Below, in pieces: positions 35,205 to 48,200 of a stretch of 64,000 nt of DNA. How positions within the stretch are numbered: the first letter of the stretch is position 1; the number at the start of each line of letters is the position of its first letter. Origin of the DNA: Anarhynchus alexandrinus (lineage: Eukaryota; Chordata; Aves; Charadriiformes; Charadriidae); the NCBI GenBank assembly GCA_008711295.1, contig VUYV01000035.1, positions 4,978,742 through 5,042,741 on the forward strand, in the 5' to 3' direction. A program made the translations under genes and the position numbers. The notes beneath the pieces are model-generated. The model was not told the origin of the DNA and searched no databases. It saw only the letters and a program-made list of their open reading frames with translations.

Positions 35205-37423
35205 GAGCTTTGCTGGATTTTCCATCCCCTGCCGAGATGTGAAGCCGAATGGCAGCCAGTATTCACAGCAACACCCACCGTTAAGCACCAGTGCTGTTGC
35301 CAACTCCTGCAATGTTATCACAAGCCTCACAGCGTTCGTTTTCCTTTCTTAAAGCCCCAGCTCCTGGAGTCATGGGATTAAGCAGGTATCTCAGCTTTTT
35401 ATTTTAATAGGAGTTTCTGTCCCTCACTGTTTAGAAGAAAGGCTTGTGAGTGGGACAGGTTGAAAACCTACAAAGAAAATAAACCAGTGTATTTACTTCA
35501 AATCTGGTAACTTTAAAGTCAATTTTATTTGAAGAAAGGGTTTTGAACATTTTGGAAAGCAGAACTTTTTACCCTTAAAGAGGTAAAAAATAGCCTCAGC
35601 TGAGAAGATGCTGGAGGAAAATAGACTTCCAAGTAAACTGGGTTTTCATTGCTTTATCCTGGCAGAAAGATGAGCAAAGGGAGAACATCAGGGTTCAGTA
35701 GTGAAGGTAAAGCACTTTTTGTGTCAAGAGCAAACATTAAAATTCAAAATGCGAAGACTGAGACTCCATGGAAAGAGCATTAAGCTCAGTAGACAACCCT
35801 GCCTCTGTCCCAAGGTTGGACTGTGCGAACAGCATTGGTACATCAGTGCTGTAGCAGAAGGAGGAGAGGGATCTGCACACAAAACAACATCTTCCATTTT
35901 GCAATATTTGCTGTAAGAAGCCTTGCGTTGGAGTCCTACAAAGCAGTCAGAGGGATGGAGAGATGACCCCAGTGCTCCCAGCCCCCAGACCCGTACACAT
36001 TACCTGCTCTGGCTCTCCTGTTTCAATTGCAACTTATTTAGATCTGGAGCTGCTTCAATATTTTGTCCTATACACTTCTAAAAGCAATTTCAGCGCAAAG
36101 CAAGTAATTAAGAGCAATAACTGTGCAGATACCCTCAGAGTGGGGCCATCCCCTGTTTTGCTGCAAATTTTAATCATTTTAAGTTGGAAAATCTTGTATG
36201 ATCCTTGAACCCACATACAGCTTTAAAGTACAAAATGGGATGCTTTAAAAGACCGTGGTGATAAATTGTTCCCATAAATGATGAGAAATGTTTAAATCAA
36301 TAAAACGTTTGTTTAGATGTCCATATGGAGGAAAGATACAGTCTGTTGCTCTTCATATTGGATTGATCCCACTGTGTTAAATTACAGCTGGCTACAGCCC
36401 TTCATCGTTTACTGCACAGCTTGACAAGCATGTAAAATATTCACACTGAGCACAAAAATTTTGAGTGTCTGATCTCTGCATTGTCCTTGTCACTTCCTCC
36501 CAGCCAGGGCCAAATTAAAGGCTGCTTAATATAGGGGGAAGCTTGCCGCAGCTCTCCCACCAGCCTTTAGCCGCCTTACCCGATATCCTCTCGGATGGCC
36601 CGGGGGAGCGAGCAGCTGGGGAGCAGATGCAGGCAGCCTTCGACACGTGACCGCGGCTCTGCCTATAGCCTTAGCATTTAGGGTTTATCTGCTGCTGTTG
36701 ATCATAAATACATAAATACAACGGTAACGTGGTCTTAAAGGAGTAGCTGCTGTCGGAAGGTGCCCGGTCTGTGCTCTTGAGAAGGTGGCAGCAGCGATGG
36801 TGGGTGGTGGGAGGAGCAGCCAAGGCGCTAAAAGGGAGCTGGGAGCTCTGGGTGCTGCTCCCACCCAGGCTGGGCGATGCTGGCCATGGCACTCGCCAGC
36901 CCATGCCTCCTCTCGAAACACAGAGCAGTGCGAGATGTTCCCCGTGGGTCCCGGAGAAAAGGCAGGAAGGTCAGTAATGGCAGCTTTTAAAGCCATCTGA
37001 AGTTCAGTGGCCAAAGGACCTGTGATTCAGAGTAATAATTCTGGGCAGAAATAGATCTTGAAACGAAAGACGTGCATGTGAAAGCAGCTGCCTGTGCATC
37101 CCACCGCTCTGTGAAGCCAGGCGGGCCTGTCACTCCTGCCCGCAGGCAGCACGGGCAGAAACCAGGGACGTCCTTTGGAGGAGAAGGCGGCTCCTGAAAG
37201 CCCCATCCCTCAGAGATATGCTGGTGGAGGATGGCAGCCCTCGTGCTCCTCTCCACTTCAGTGTCCCCCCTACCGAGGGTGGGCAGGGGGAGCGTTAGGG
37301 AAGAAGGCGCCCATAGTCCTGCCCTGGGGCATGGTGCCTGACCGGCAAGGCTCGGAGGAGAGCTCAGGTTGGGCATAGGCCAGGAAAGCTGCACAGCGAA
37401 AGGCCCAGGTTGCTCAAAGGACC
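35205..37423. other. unique non-coding sequence, AT-rich around 36.0-36.55 kb
   Basis: No supported gene. The section 36,010-36,550 is AT-rich with several homeodomain-type words and might be a conserved non-coding element. The section 36,770-37,400 is GC-leaning and carries overlapping chance frames on both strands. Confidence 0.45.
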
Positions 37424-37530
37424 ATCGAATCATCTAGGTTGGAAGGGACTTTTAAGATCATCGAGTACAACCATTAACCCAACACTGCCAAAACCACCAC
37501 TAAACCATGTCCCTCAGCACCACATCTACC
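37424..37530 (-). mobile_element. CR1 LINE 3' end fragment
   Basis: Read on the plus strand, the fragment begins with the reverse complement of a CR1 3' terminus (AATCATCTAGGTTGGAAGGG). It continues through GATCATCGAGTACAACCATT and the characteristic CACCACTAAACCATGTCCC. Avian genomes hold many such short 3' fragments left by severe 5' truncation. Its sequence differs from the larger copy at 26-27 kb, so it belongs to another CR1 subfamily. The downstream limit is approximate. Confidence 0.88.
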
Positions 37531-37710
37531 TGCTCAGCCCCAAAAGGCAGCACATCGCAGGTTCACTTCAGGTAACTATTCAGGAGTCAAACCCCTCCTC
37601 AGTCACATTTTGGATGTGCCAAAATAGCCCTGTTAGTTTAAGGGTCTTGATGAGTGCTGTCATGTGTCCTGCAAACTCACTTCTTCCTCTCCGGCTCTCA
37701 CTTTTCCCTC

Positions 37711-37754
37711 GGGAAATGAGGACCTGTGCCATGGGAAATAAGGACCTGTGCCCT
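37711..37754 (+). repeat. 22-base tandem duplication
   Basis: The unit GGGAAATGAGGACCTGTGCC plus AT is repeated once directly, with two base differences (37,711-37,732 and 37,733-37,754). A simple local duplication. Confidence 0.9.
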
Positions 37755-40700
37755 GCAAAGCCTGGTCGTTGCTGCGAGCAGCCCCATCACAGCAGGGAGA
37801 AAAGCAGCAAAAAGAAACAAAACTGATGTCCTGATCAGAGCCAGTAGAGGCCACTGCTGTATGCTTTGAAAATAACTCCAGGGCTGAGGTCCCTGGCATG
37901 GTCTTCACTCCCAAGCATGCTCCTCACTCCGGCGTGTGTTTTTCTCTCTCCTCTGTGGTGTCATGTCTTGGCTCCAGGATCCCCAGGCATGTTGCAAAGG
38001 GTTGGGTCAGAGCCACGCTTTCTGCTCTCTGCAAAGGGGTGATGTAAGTGGCTGCGTACCTCCCGTCCTCGCCTCCAAACTCACCAGTGTCACCAGACGA
38101 ACCGTCAGTAACCAGTGCTAGTAAATGCAGACTCCCAAGGGACTACCGCACTCCAACCCAGATATCTTTAAGACTGTGTGGCATAAAGAGTTTTTATAAG
38201 ACATCAAGCAAAATGAAATCTGGAGTCTCTCAGATATGGTAACCTCAAAAATGAGGTCATGATCTGCTCTCCTGCCCCAGTACTCTGCCTTTGCCCCCTC
38301 TGCAGTCGGTGGCACCTGCCCTTCCAGCTGGGCTGATGTTGCTTTGGGCTGACACTTGTCAGAGCTTTTAACTTTCTATGTTTTTACTAAGATGATGTAA
38401 AAAAAAAGAAAGATATGAAGTGGACAGAAGATCGAAATCCATAAAAATATTGCTGCCCTGCTGCAGTTTCAGAGGTCTGTTTGTACATACCCAGCGATGG
38501 AGCAATATGTGAGGTGCCTTTGATGTTTGAAATGGCTGGGATCTGGGAAAACGAAGCCGAGCTGTGCCCTTACTTTAGTGAAATAAACAGAGAGGTGACT
38601 ATAAATGCCAGTTGCTACCCTTAAAAAAGGCACCAATGTGGAAAAATAAGCAGGGCTCTATCAGCAAAGTCAACAGTTCCTTTTAAAATAACTTAATTTC
38701 TTTAAATAGCTTTCAATATATTTTAGAATAGCTTTTTTTTTTTAAAGAAACAGAGGGCCCTTTTCATTAGATGATGAAAGAGAGTGTTAATTTTTCAGAA
38801 ATCTGGCTTTTTTTCAATGTCTGCCTTTTAGATTTATGAAGACAAACTTACTCCTTGTGCCTGTGTTTTATCATCTCGTTACTCCCAGTACCAGGGGGAA
38901 CAGAGTGCTCTCACAGCGTGCTCGGATGGAGCTGTTGTGCCCCAGTCTGTCTCAGTCATAATGAAATGTGGCTGAGCACATTCAGCTTGTTCCAGCTGAT
39001 GTTTCACCTCTTTCTGCTCTCCAAGTGGAAATGCAGTCATCAGAGGGTGTGTACGTGTGGGGGAGATGCCTTCCCAATGGGCCCTCTGGGACCCAGACAC
39101 TGAATTAGCAGTGTTGCCTAACGAAGTTGCTAGATGTGGATGCACATTCAGTCCAGCCTGAAGTACTCTCAGTTTTGCCATCAACCTCGTAGGACACTTA
39201 GGGCCAGACCCTAAATGAGGCTTTGCTACCTTCCGCCTCAGTTTACCCATCTGTTCGGTAATTCTGGCTTCTTTGATTAGCTATTCCAGCATTTCTGAAT
39301 GTGTTAATTAATTGCTATTATTAATATATAGGTGGGTCAATGCTCGTTTCCCATCTATGTCCTTGCATAATCCCATTCCCAGTTCAACAACTGCCAGCGT
39401 GACTTCGCTACCCGCCGGCAACGTGGTGCCAAGCACAGAAGCTAATCGTCCTCAGTTATCACTTTCCTTTCCATCCCTAAATAGAAAGGACATGTGCAGC
39501 AGGACAAGTATTATCTACTCAGTTGTTTTGCGTAAGCAGCTCATTTGTGGAAGAGATCAGCAGCTCGCTTATTCACAGCGTGTTGCGCTGCAAACAAGAA
39601 GTCCAAGCTTCCCATCCCATACCACAGAAAATTAGGCCCAGAGGGGACTATCAACACTTTCATTCCTTGGGGATATTCGTATGTTTGCAGTCACTCCTTT
39701 TCCAGTTCAAACCAGGGAGCAGCACGGGTGTATTGGGTGAAGAACTAATTTTAACCAACCGATGCTGCACCATCAGTGCTGGCACCTGAACAACCCAGAC
39801 AATAATTTAAAGTGTTGTTTCTAACCTATAGGACCGACATTACATGGGTCTGGCTGTTGCTCCTATTGCATTAGAGCAGCAGAGGTGACAGTCTTTCTGC
39901 CTCTGCAGACTCAGCCAGAGGTGTGCATCTTCTCATAACAGGTTTTTTTTCCTGAGGACACCCCCGAACAGCACTGCTAAAAGCACGGCACAGGCGTGGG
40001 GTGGATGCCTGGTTTAGAGACTCTGCCCAGAGCAAGTGGCGAGGAGAGACAGTGATCAGTTGGACGGGAGTCCAGAGGTCAAGAAGGAATTGATGGGAAA
40101 AGTACAGAAGACATTGGGCTCCTTACGACAGCAGGAGCAGAAGAAAGCAACAGCAGCAAGACCTGCTCCAAAAGCTGTAGGAAAGAGTTGCTTTAGGAGG
40201 CAGCAAATTCCCTGGGGACGAATCGTGCTTCCTGCTACCTTGTTTTTTAATTCATTATACTTGTTTCAGCCATTGAGCTAAGCAGCTGATGCTGAGTTAC
40301 GGTGGAAATCGCCGTGGGAAGGCATGTGGTGTGCACGTGCGCAGCGGTAATGGCTTTACCGTGACTGCCCTGGGGGGCTGAGCGCCAAGCGAGAGCCGAA
40401 TAATGGATGCAAAGAAAATAAAGTGCTGCTCCCCATCTAGTGAGCGTGGATCACGCACAAATGGCTACGTGGCTTTCAAAGGAAAGGGCTTCAGGCAGGA
40501 GAGCCAGACGCAGCTCTGTGAGGTGTTAGATAGCAGAAACCTCTGAGGGGAAAAGAAAGATGCCTATTTCATTGCTTGAGATACTTAAAGTTCAACTGAA
40601 AAAAACACTAAAAATGGACTGCAGGGAAGTAACTGAACTAGCTGAAGTAGTGTGAGGGTGTGGGGAAGCCTGATACGTGATCTAATAGATGTTAACTTCT

Positions 40701-41269
40701 GTGATCCTACAAAGCCATAGTAACGAGACACATCATGCGCATCTTCCCTGCCAAACACAACCAGCTCCCTTCTTCATCCAGTCTTTCAGCACACGCTCCG
40801 GTCGGCCGTATTACACAAGCCATACATGCAGTAAAACGTTGAAAACAACCAACACCCTTTATAGATGAGAGAAGGTGATTAGCCTACATCTTCATTCTCA
40901 CTTTTATAATAATCATCACGGCGCTTTGTTCCAACGCACAGCAAAGCAGTGTTGCACAAACATCTAAATCCTCCATAGCCCATTAAGTTCTCGGAGCTGT
41001 CTCTTGTCCTCTGCTGTAGACTTACGATAAATTATAACAGCGTGGGTAGTTAGACGTTTGCTGTTTGTAGGAAAACCTCTCAGAGGCTTGTAGGGCATTG
41101 CATTTCCAGGTTCCTGCTGCCCGTGCTAGAAGAGATGGGTGATGAACGCGGCATGCTCGGGTCTCGGGAGCAGGGAACACCGCGGGTTATTCTCCAGATA
41201 CCCCGTTGGTGCAGACCGAGGGTGATAGTTGAGAGGATGCTACAGCCATAGCCGAGAAGAGGGGACTGC
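37755..41269. other. unique non-coding sequence
   Basis: No supported gene. AT-rich patches occur at 38,640-38,840 and near 39,300-39,335, where TTAATTAATT is present. A polar 81-codon plus frame at 40,036-40,281 is discussed under findings. Confidence 0.45.
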
Positions 41270-41520
41270 CATGATTCATCTGAAGGTAATGAAAGACAGG
41301 AAAAATTGCTGCCATGCAGAGATTGTGGATATTAGCTGAGGTCCAGAGATTTAGCAGGGATTGGATTGCTCTTCTGTCATTAGCAGTTAAATCTTGCACA
41401 ATTAAATTCTGTTTGAGAATAAACAGCTCAATATCTAAAAAATAATTTGCAAAGGTAATTATCAGATGGCACATAGAGTCAGAGTAAATGAGCAGACAAA
41501 TTCTGTCCATGAATTCTAAG
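41270..41520. promoter_or_regulatory. candidate enhancer-like element
   Basis: The block clusters a FOX-type TAAACA at 41,420-41,425, a homeodomain TAATTA at 41,456-41,461 and an E-box CAGATG at 41,463-41,468, the last two separated by one base. Additional CAATTAAAT and CATTAG words lie upstream. The combination of closely packed sites is suggestive of a developmental enhancer, but conservation and activity are unknown. Confidence 0.28.
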
Positions 41521-42790
41521 TTATAAAATTGTTTTTGAAGTACAGATTATTTCAAAATAGCCTTACATATGCGCAGCAAGATGTCTTCATCTTTTGCATG
41601 TTCTTTACATGCACAGCTGTAAACTCCTGGCCCAAAACTATTTTCTTTGCCCAGGGGTTTCAGCATAAGCTGCAACGTCTGCTTTATTCTTTGGGCTGCC
41701 GCAACAGCTGAGAGAATAACTCAGTTCCTCTTTTCATTTTAAAGATGTTCGAAAAAGGAACTGAATGTGTTTACAGGAGTAACCTGATGTGGCCATATGT
41801 TGGCACAGAGAGATGAGCCTCCTGGTTTCACTTTCAGATTCAGATCGTTAGTGTGGCAGGAGTGTCTGTGGTTACAGAGACGTGAAGGTATTACAAATAG
41901 TTTTATTGATATTTGGATTAGTGTACAAATCAGGCTAATGATAGAGGGAGAGACCTGTTTGTCTACGTACATACAGACTTTCAACAGCTCTTCATGAGCC
42001 AATCAAATAAACAGTGTTCCCAATTTGTAAAAAGTGTAATGTCACTACCTTCAATGAGAAACAGTGATGTTAACAGCATCCCAAGATGCCTAATGCTTTG
42101 CAGGACATAGTTTGCTACAGGCACCTTTATTCCCACCTTGGTGGAATAAATGGGAGATGGTTTCAGAGACATTAACCTGATTCTCTGCCCATGTAACACT
42201 AAACCCTCAGATGTGGTTTGCAGTTGAATATATACATGCACCACCGCTCTTGGCTTGTGATAAACATGAGAAAATGGATGCCAACATTTGGAAACACACT
42301 ACAAAGGAGTGAGAGAGAATCAAAATCAAAGCAAAGGATTTTGAAGGGCGTAATTGTGCAAGAGAAACACGACCAAAGGTCTATCTGTGCAGCATCAACT
42401 TTTTTAATAAATTTGAGGTATTTGTTATGTGAGGCATTTAATCTGCTGTTGTGTCAAGCGATCTCTCTTGATGAGGTGCCTCTCAGCTTTCCGATCTGTT
42501 CCTGTAAGCACCTAAGTTACTTTCTGCTGTTGGCTAAGCCAGGCAGACAGTGGGAGGAGGGAGAAGTTAATAAAAGGGGAAATACAGCTTTTGCTGAAGT
42601 TCTCAGATGACACAGCTATTTAATCAGCCACGAACAAATTCTCCCGGCTGGCAGGTTACCCCAGATAGCCACTGCCATGGCCCCTGCCCGCCTCGCCTCC
42701 CAGGGCAGGTATGCAGCGAGATACTGAATCAGGTTCACTAACAGCAAAGCTCAAATATGTCTAAGCGTGGTTTAACTGCCCCGTGTTGGC
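41521..42790. other. unique non-coding sequence
   Basis: No supported gene or repeat. The 130-codon plus frame at 42,218-42,610 has no recognisable features. Confidence 0.5.
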
Positions 42791-42816
42791 AAATAATAAT
42801 AATAATAAAAAAAAAA
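42791..42816 (+). repeat. (AAT)n microsatellite with A-rich tail
   Basis: About six AAT units run into a stretch of A. Simple repeat. Confidence 0.9.
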
Positions 42817-44939
42817 GTTATGAAGACAAAGACCTCATTAGTTGAAGCCGTCTGCTGATGGTAATGACATCCTGGACACCTGTCAATACAGAGCTGCAGG
42901 GACGGAGGAGGCTGTTTGATCCTAATCTCTTTCTTCCCAGTCTGGATCAGTTCTGTCTCTGTTTGATCTATCGGAGGTTTAAATGGCCAGTGCAGCGGCC
43001 CGCTCGGCAGCCTGGACGGCTGGAGATAAGTCTGCAGAAATACCCAGCTGACCTTGGAATGAGCTTTGCTTGGATTTGCTTGCAGGTGGTGATCAAAAAT
43101 ACCATATGACGGCTGCTTAATATGAAATAGATCCCTTCCACACAAAAGCACATCAGTGTGTGTTGCAAAACACGACTTGCCCAGCCTGGGATGCCAGAGA
43201 TGCCGTATCCCATTCTTGACGCAGCCGATGTAATGGGCTTCTTCACCCAAGCTCCTAAGAAGTGACTGAGAAGCGGTCTAGCGTTACAGGAGTGAGGGGA
43301 GACAGAATGCCAACCCTGCAGTGTGTCCACCTCACAGCACGTCCCACGCGCCGGCCGCTGCAAATAGCCAGCCAAGGCCAGGCTGCCCCCAGCAGCCACA
43401 GCTCTTGGAACTGAAGGCAAAGAAGGGAAGGGAGAAATGATACTGTTATGGTGGCTCTCCTGGTCTAGGGAACGTGAAGGGAAGAACGTCCACATTCCTC
43501 CTCGAGAACCTCCTTTGGCAGTGGGGACAACCGCCCTACCAAAGCCATGTGCTATTCATATACATTCAGAATTAACTCTTCAGAGGAAGGGCAGAGGGAA
43601 GCAGTGCAGCAATAAAAACTGACGAGCAGTGCCACCTCATGTGTCATGATATTATGCTTGCCACGCTGAACCATACTGCATCGCTGCACGCATGCACAGC
43701 ACCCAGTCAGTGCCCAAGTCCCCATTGTCCCTTGTGGCATTAGGGTTTGTGGCAACGTATGTTTGATTTCCCAGGACCCACATGGCATTGGTATACAGTG
43801 CTTGGTGACGCAGCTTTCTTGTCCCTTCTTGAGAACCGAAGTTATTTTAACCCACTGCCACAAGAGATCTGCACTTGATAACAGGCCAACTGTTCGTGCT
43901 TCTAAATGGAGACGTTCAATGGCCTTTTGTACTTTTCTGTGATTTGGAAGCGCGTTAAGCTGAGGAAAAGCCCAGTGCATTTTTGCTGACCCTTGTGCAC
44001 ATCAGCAATTCTGGTGCAGAAGTACTAGGACCATCTGGTTGGGTGTATGTCATCTTGCAGAGCTGGGCTGACTGGCAATGGGTGCAGAACTTGTGTGCGA
44101 GAAAATGAGGCTCCATGACACGGGGAGAGGAACTTGCTGGCTTTCTAGCACTGGAAATTTCAATAAAGGGAGCCTGCTTTGTTCTCAAGATATGAAGTCA
44201 ACTACCACAGTCTGCTACAGGTACATGTTGTAACACACAGGTGTTGGCAAAACAGTTAGTGGGTGGCTGATGATGGAAATTCAAAGAGCAGTTTTTAAAG
44301 CAGTCCATGTTCAGCCCATTGGTTTTGCGAATATGCCTGAAGTCGACAGCGGAGATGTGAATTCCCAGGCTGCACTTGGATCTTTGTGAAACACACATGC
44401 TCCTTGTTGGTCTTCCTGAGGAAGGCATCTCTTTTGGTACTTCTTTTTCATGCTGCAGTGTCAGGTTCATGAACATCAATAGGAAAAGTTTGGGCAAGTA
44501 TTGAATGCAAGGATACAAAGAGAAGATGGCATTTATAGGTTTGGATAAATTGGAAATTTTTGCCATCATCTATGGGCTGTTGGTTCCCAACACCTGGAGG
44601 ACTCTCCTCTCTCACGTTCTGTAGCTTGGGAGGTCTCATCCAGTCCATATACACCTACAGAGAAAACCTGAATAGTGGAAGTCAGAGGTGGAGCACTCAT
44701 GCCCTACACAGAGAAAATGCTACCGTTGCACATCCACACTATAGATGCAACTTTGGCCTGTTTCACCCTTCGTAATCTTTGCAAGATTCAAGCAAATACT
44801 TCCAAGTGCCCCAGACATTGATGGTTTCTCTTACTGCCTTGCAGAAAAAGCAAATACACCCATCAGCTCTGGCATTGGTTCAAGAGAAGCCAGGGATGCC
44901 ATATGCGCTCACATCCTGGCCACACGTGGTGATGGTAAT
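42817..44939. other. unique sequence with long minus-strand open frames
   Basis: Minus-strand frames of 142 codons (43,552-43,980), 77 codons (43,955-44,188), 123 codons (44,198-44,569) and 68 codons (44,448-44,654) follow one another over about 1.1 kb. I could not match any to a protein family and the plus strand also has stretches without stops. A heavily decayed mobile element or pseudogene is possible but unproven, so I annotate it as unassigned. Confidence 0.3.
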
Positions 44940-45260
44940 AAATAATTGGTTGCAAATGCATGTGTTGCTTTCTTGATTAGTTGCTTTACTGTGGGATCTG
45001 CTGTATTGATTAATTTTAATCTACTTTGTATGTTATTTAGATCTGAAATTGAGTAGAGTGCAGGGGATGAGGAAACTGCTCTAATTTTTAGGGAGCGTAC
45101 TGCATCTGATTAATTTTACAGCCTGCATTGACTAAAAGCTTTTATCCTGGTCTGCTATCAGTTTAACTCTCTGTGTTTGTCATTTTTTACTCCTGGGGTC
45201 CCACATAATTCAGTTTTGTAAATTGATTTGATGGATGTTTTCTGATACTTCAATAAAGCC
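44940..45260. promoter_or_regulatory. AT-rich candidate element with a motif repeated 100 bases apart
   Basis: The 12-base word TGATTAATTTTA occurs at 45,007-45,018 and again at 45,107-45,118, exactly 100 bases apart on the same strand. An octamer-like TGCAAATGCAT lies at 44,951-44,961. The block is AT-rich and free of coding frames on the plus strand. It is a candidate for a homeodomain/POU-bound regulatory element. Confidence 0.3.
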
Positions 45261-48200
45261 TTTTGGCACACTTTTGCCCATCCCTTGCTCTGCACGTAAC
45301 TGGACGACAACCCTTGCTGAAGACAGAAATAGAATAGGATTAAATTAAAAGGTGTATTGAAAAGAACAGGACAGCCGCAGCAGACGCCTGTTAACAGCGT
45401 CCTTTGACAAAGCATGAAGTGCAAAGCCGAAGTGCAAGAGAAAACCCTCCCAGGAGGCTTGACGATAACAGCGTTTGCAGCCTGCAAGTCTCTTTTCATC
45501 CCTCCCTTTCTGCTCTTTCCAGCGCCTATCCTACAGGGCTGCGCGGAGGGCGAGCCCGCAGGTACCGCTCGAGTCTCTCCACAAACACTCTCAGATCTCC
45601 AAAGGTCTGGCGGAGGCAGTAAGAGGCTGTGCGAGGTGTTATTGTTATAGCAACTATTGTTTCTGAGCCCAGGCAGGAGGAGGGCAGAGGAGAGGAAACG
45701 TCACCTTCTTTGCGACACACCTGCACACACGCCTTACCCCTGCGGGATGGCAAAGCTCTTCTCGTTCTTGGGTTGCTTTTGTTTCTTGTTTCCATATTAA
45801 CTGCTTGGAAGTTGCTGATACAGACCCAGCGAGGCAGCCGGTGCAGGTACAACACAGAGCTCACCAGATGGTTTCATTGGTCCTGGGAATATTTGAAGCA
45901 AATACAACATGAAATAAGATTATTTGTCCCTGTCACAAATGCACGTGGGTGTGGTTCTGCTGGGACTGTCAGCAAAGATTTTATTTTACCTGTTTTCAGG
46001 TCCATTAAACATAAGTAACTGGAAAATTTTGACCAGAAGAACAAGGCAGTGTTTATATCAGGGCTTCCAATGATATACGTAAGGGAGAGTTTTCAGAGGT
46101 TGGTGTTAGCACAGCTTATCAGCAGATGGAGGGGCCCCGTGAGCTGCAGAGGTGGACCTGCTAGATGTGCCCCCACCAATTGAGCAACTAACTAAAATGA
46201 CATCTGCAGTGAGCAACTGATAAGCACTGCCTCCCAGAATTGAGAAATAATCAGAAAGAGCAGTGATGAGCAGCTGAGGTACGTCGTGGGTGACAGCTGG
46301 GTGCAAGACTGCTCCCCTTCTCCTCCCATCAAAGCCCCATGAGCTTCCCACAGAGGTGCAGAAGAGGAAACCAGGGAACTTTCTTTGATTTCATTCATTT
46401 AATATTGCAGGTCCCATGTGTTTGTGTTTTGGTTTGGGTGGGTTTTATTGCACTTCACCCATTCTAGGCTACCTCCTGTCCTAAGAGCGAACTCCAATGT
46501 CTGATGATTGTGACACACTAAGAATTTTTACATGTTAACTGAGATAGATACATCATTCATGGGAACGGGGGAACTTCTCCTGAAGGTTGTTCTCAACCAC
46601 AGTCCATAATTTTGCAGCACAGATTGTACTGCTCACAGGACTTTAGAGATGACATTGGTAGAGTTTGAAGAAGGAAAATGGTACTCAAATCTCTTTCAGG
46701 TGTAGCTGCTGTTATCTCAGCTACCAGACACCGGCTTCAAACAAGGAGGAACGTAAAGAAAACGCTGCGTGCTGTTGTCAGCCACATTAATGCTCAGTGT
46801 CTCGGTTTTGTAGCTACTTAAACATGATGAAAACAAATCTTTAATAGTTGCTGCTTCCATCATTACATTGCACTCTGTTTTCTATTCAGTTGCAAGGACA
46901 GCTAATTTCCAGCAAATGGGAACAATGCGCTCATATTGCTAATTCATGCCACTACACACAAATGTTCAGATTATGTTGTGCAGATCCAAATTCCAGTCTC
47001 ATTCACGAGTGCAACTCGCACTTAAATCCAGTTCCCTAGGCAAGAAGTAGGGAGCCCTGCAGCAAAGCTTGTGACAAATCAAAACGTGAAAGAGGCAATG
47101 AAAGAACATCTGATATGTGTTATTAATTTTTTTTTATAGCGTTGGAAAAGCAGACCTGGACGTATGGCAAATGGTGAAACCGAGGGGAACCAGCGTCAGA
47201 GATGATTTGAAGGCAGAGGATTTGTCAGGAGGTTGGCATCCACAAAGCTGCTGCTCAAATTTCCCTTCATCTACTGCCTCTCTGTTTTGGTTTGTGGTTA
47301 TACGTGGGTGCAGACAGGATATTTTGAGATAAAGAATTATTTGGAGGTGGATAACAATTTAAAGACAAAAGTAGAGCACACAGTCTACATCTTGGGGAAG
47401 GGAGAGGTAAAAAGGATGTGCTAAGTGCTGCTGAGGGCATGGGCTGGGCAGCTGAAGTGGCTGATACAGCCTTTTTGTGGCAGATGCTCCCTGGTCTCTG
47501 GTCCTGGGGTACCACGAGCCCTCCCACAGGCAAGGGGCACCTGGGCTCAGATCTAAACTGACCCCCTGGTAGTCTATGGAGGTCTCTACCCATCCCACAG
47601 CCCTGCCTACCTTTGCTAATTCCCCTCCTAAGTCACCATCAGGGCCTGGCACTCTGGGTATATGTGAGCAGCTGGAGAAGCCCACTCTGCCAGGCAATAT
47701 TTATGACTGATAGAAAAAAATACACCTTCTCTGCCTGTGTTTTGATTCACCCTCCTTGGCTAAAAGGGCCATAACACCTTTGGTGGATGGGGCCCATCAG
47801 TTGATCCTCCTGCTTTGGTGCTAAGCTGCTGCGTCATATTTCCTCAATATTTTCCACGCTAATTTCCATGCCTCCTGGTTTAGAATATTATGACTACGGT
47901 AAGGGCTCCTGGACAGCCTTGCTGGCAGAGTACCTTTGCACCCTTGTGCTGAAAAGACTCCCCAAACCCACTTCCAAAAATAGTTATTTGCAAGAGTGGC
48001 ACATGTAAGCCCATATACATGGGAGGTATACTCAGCTGGGAGGTTGAGCCCTCTCTTTGGGGCTTCTGATCCCCAAAATGTGGCTAGGGGACCCCTAGAA
48101 CAAGACCAGGGCAGTGTCAGCTCCTGGTGAGGCAGCAGAAGACAGAGGTTGACTTGCCAGGCTGGAGTTGACAAGCAAAGAAACGATGGACAACCAACAA

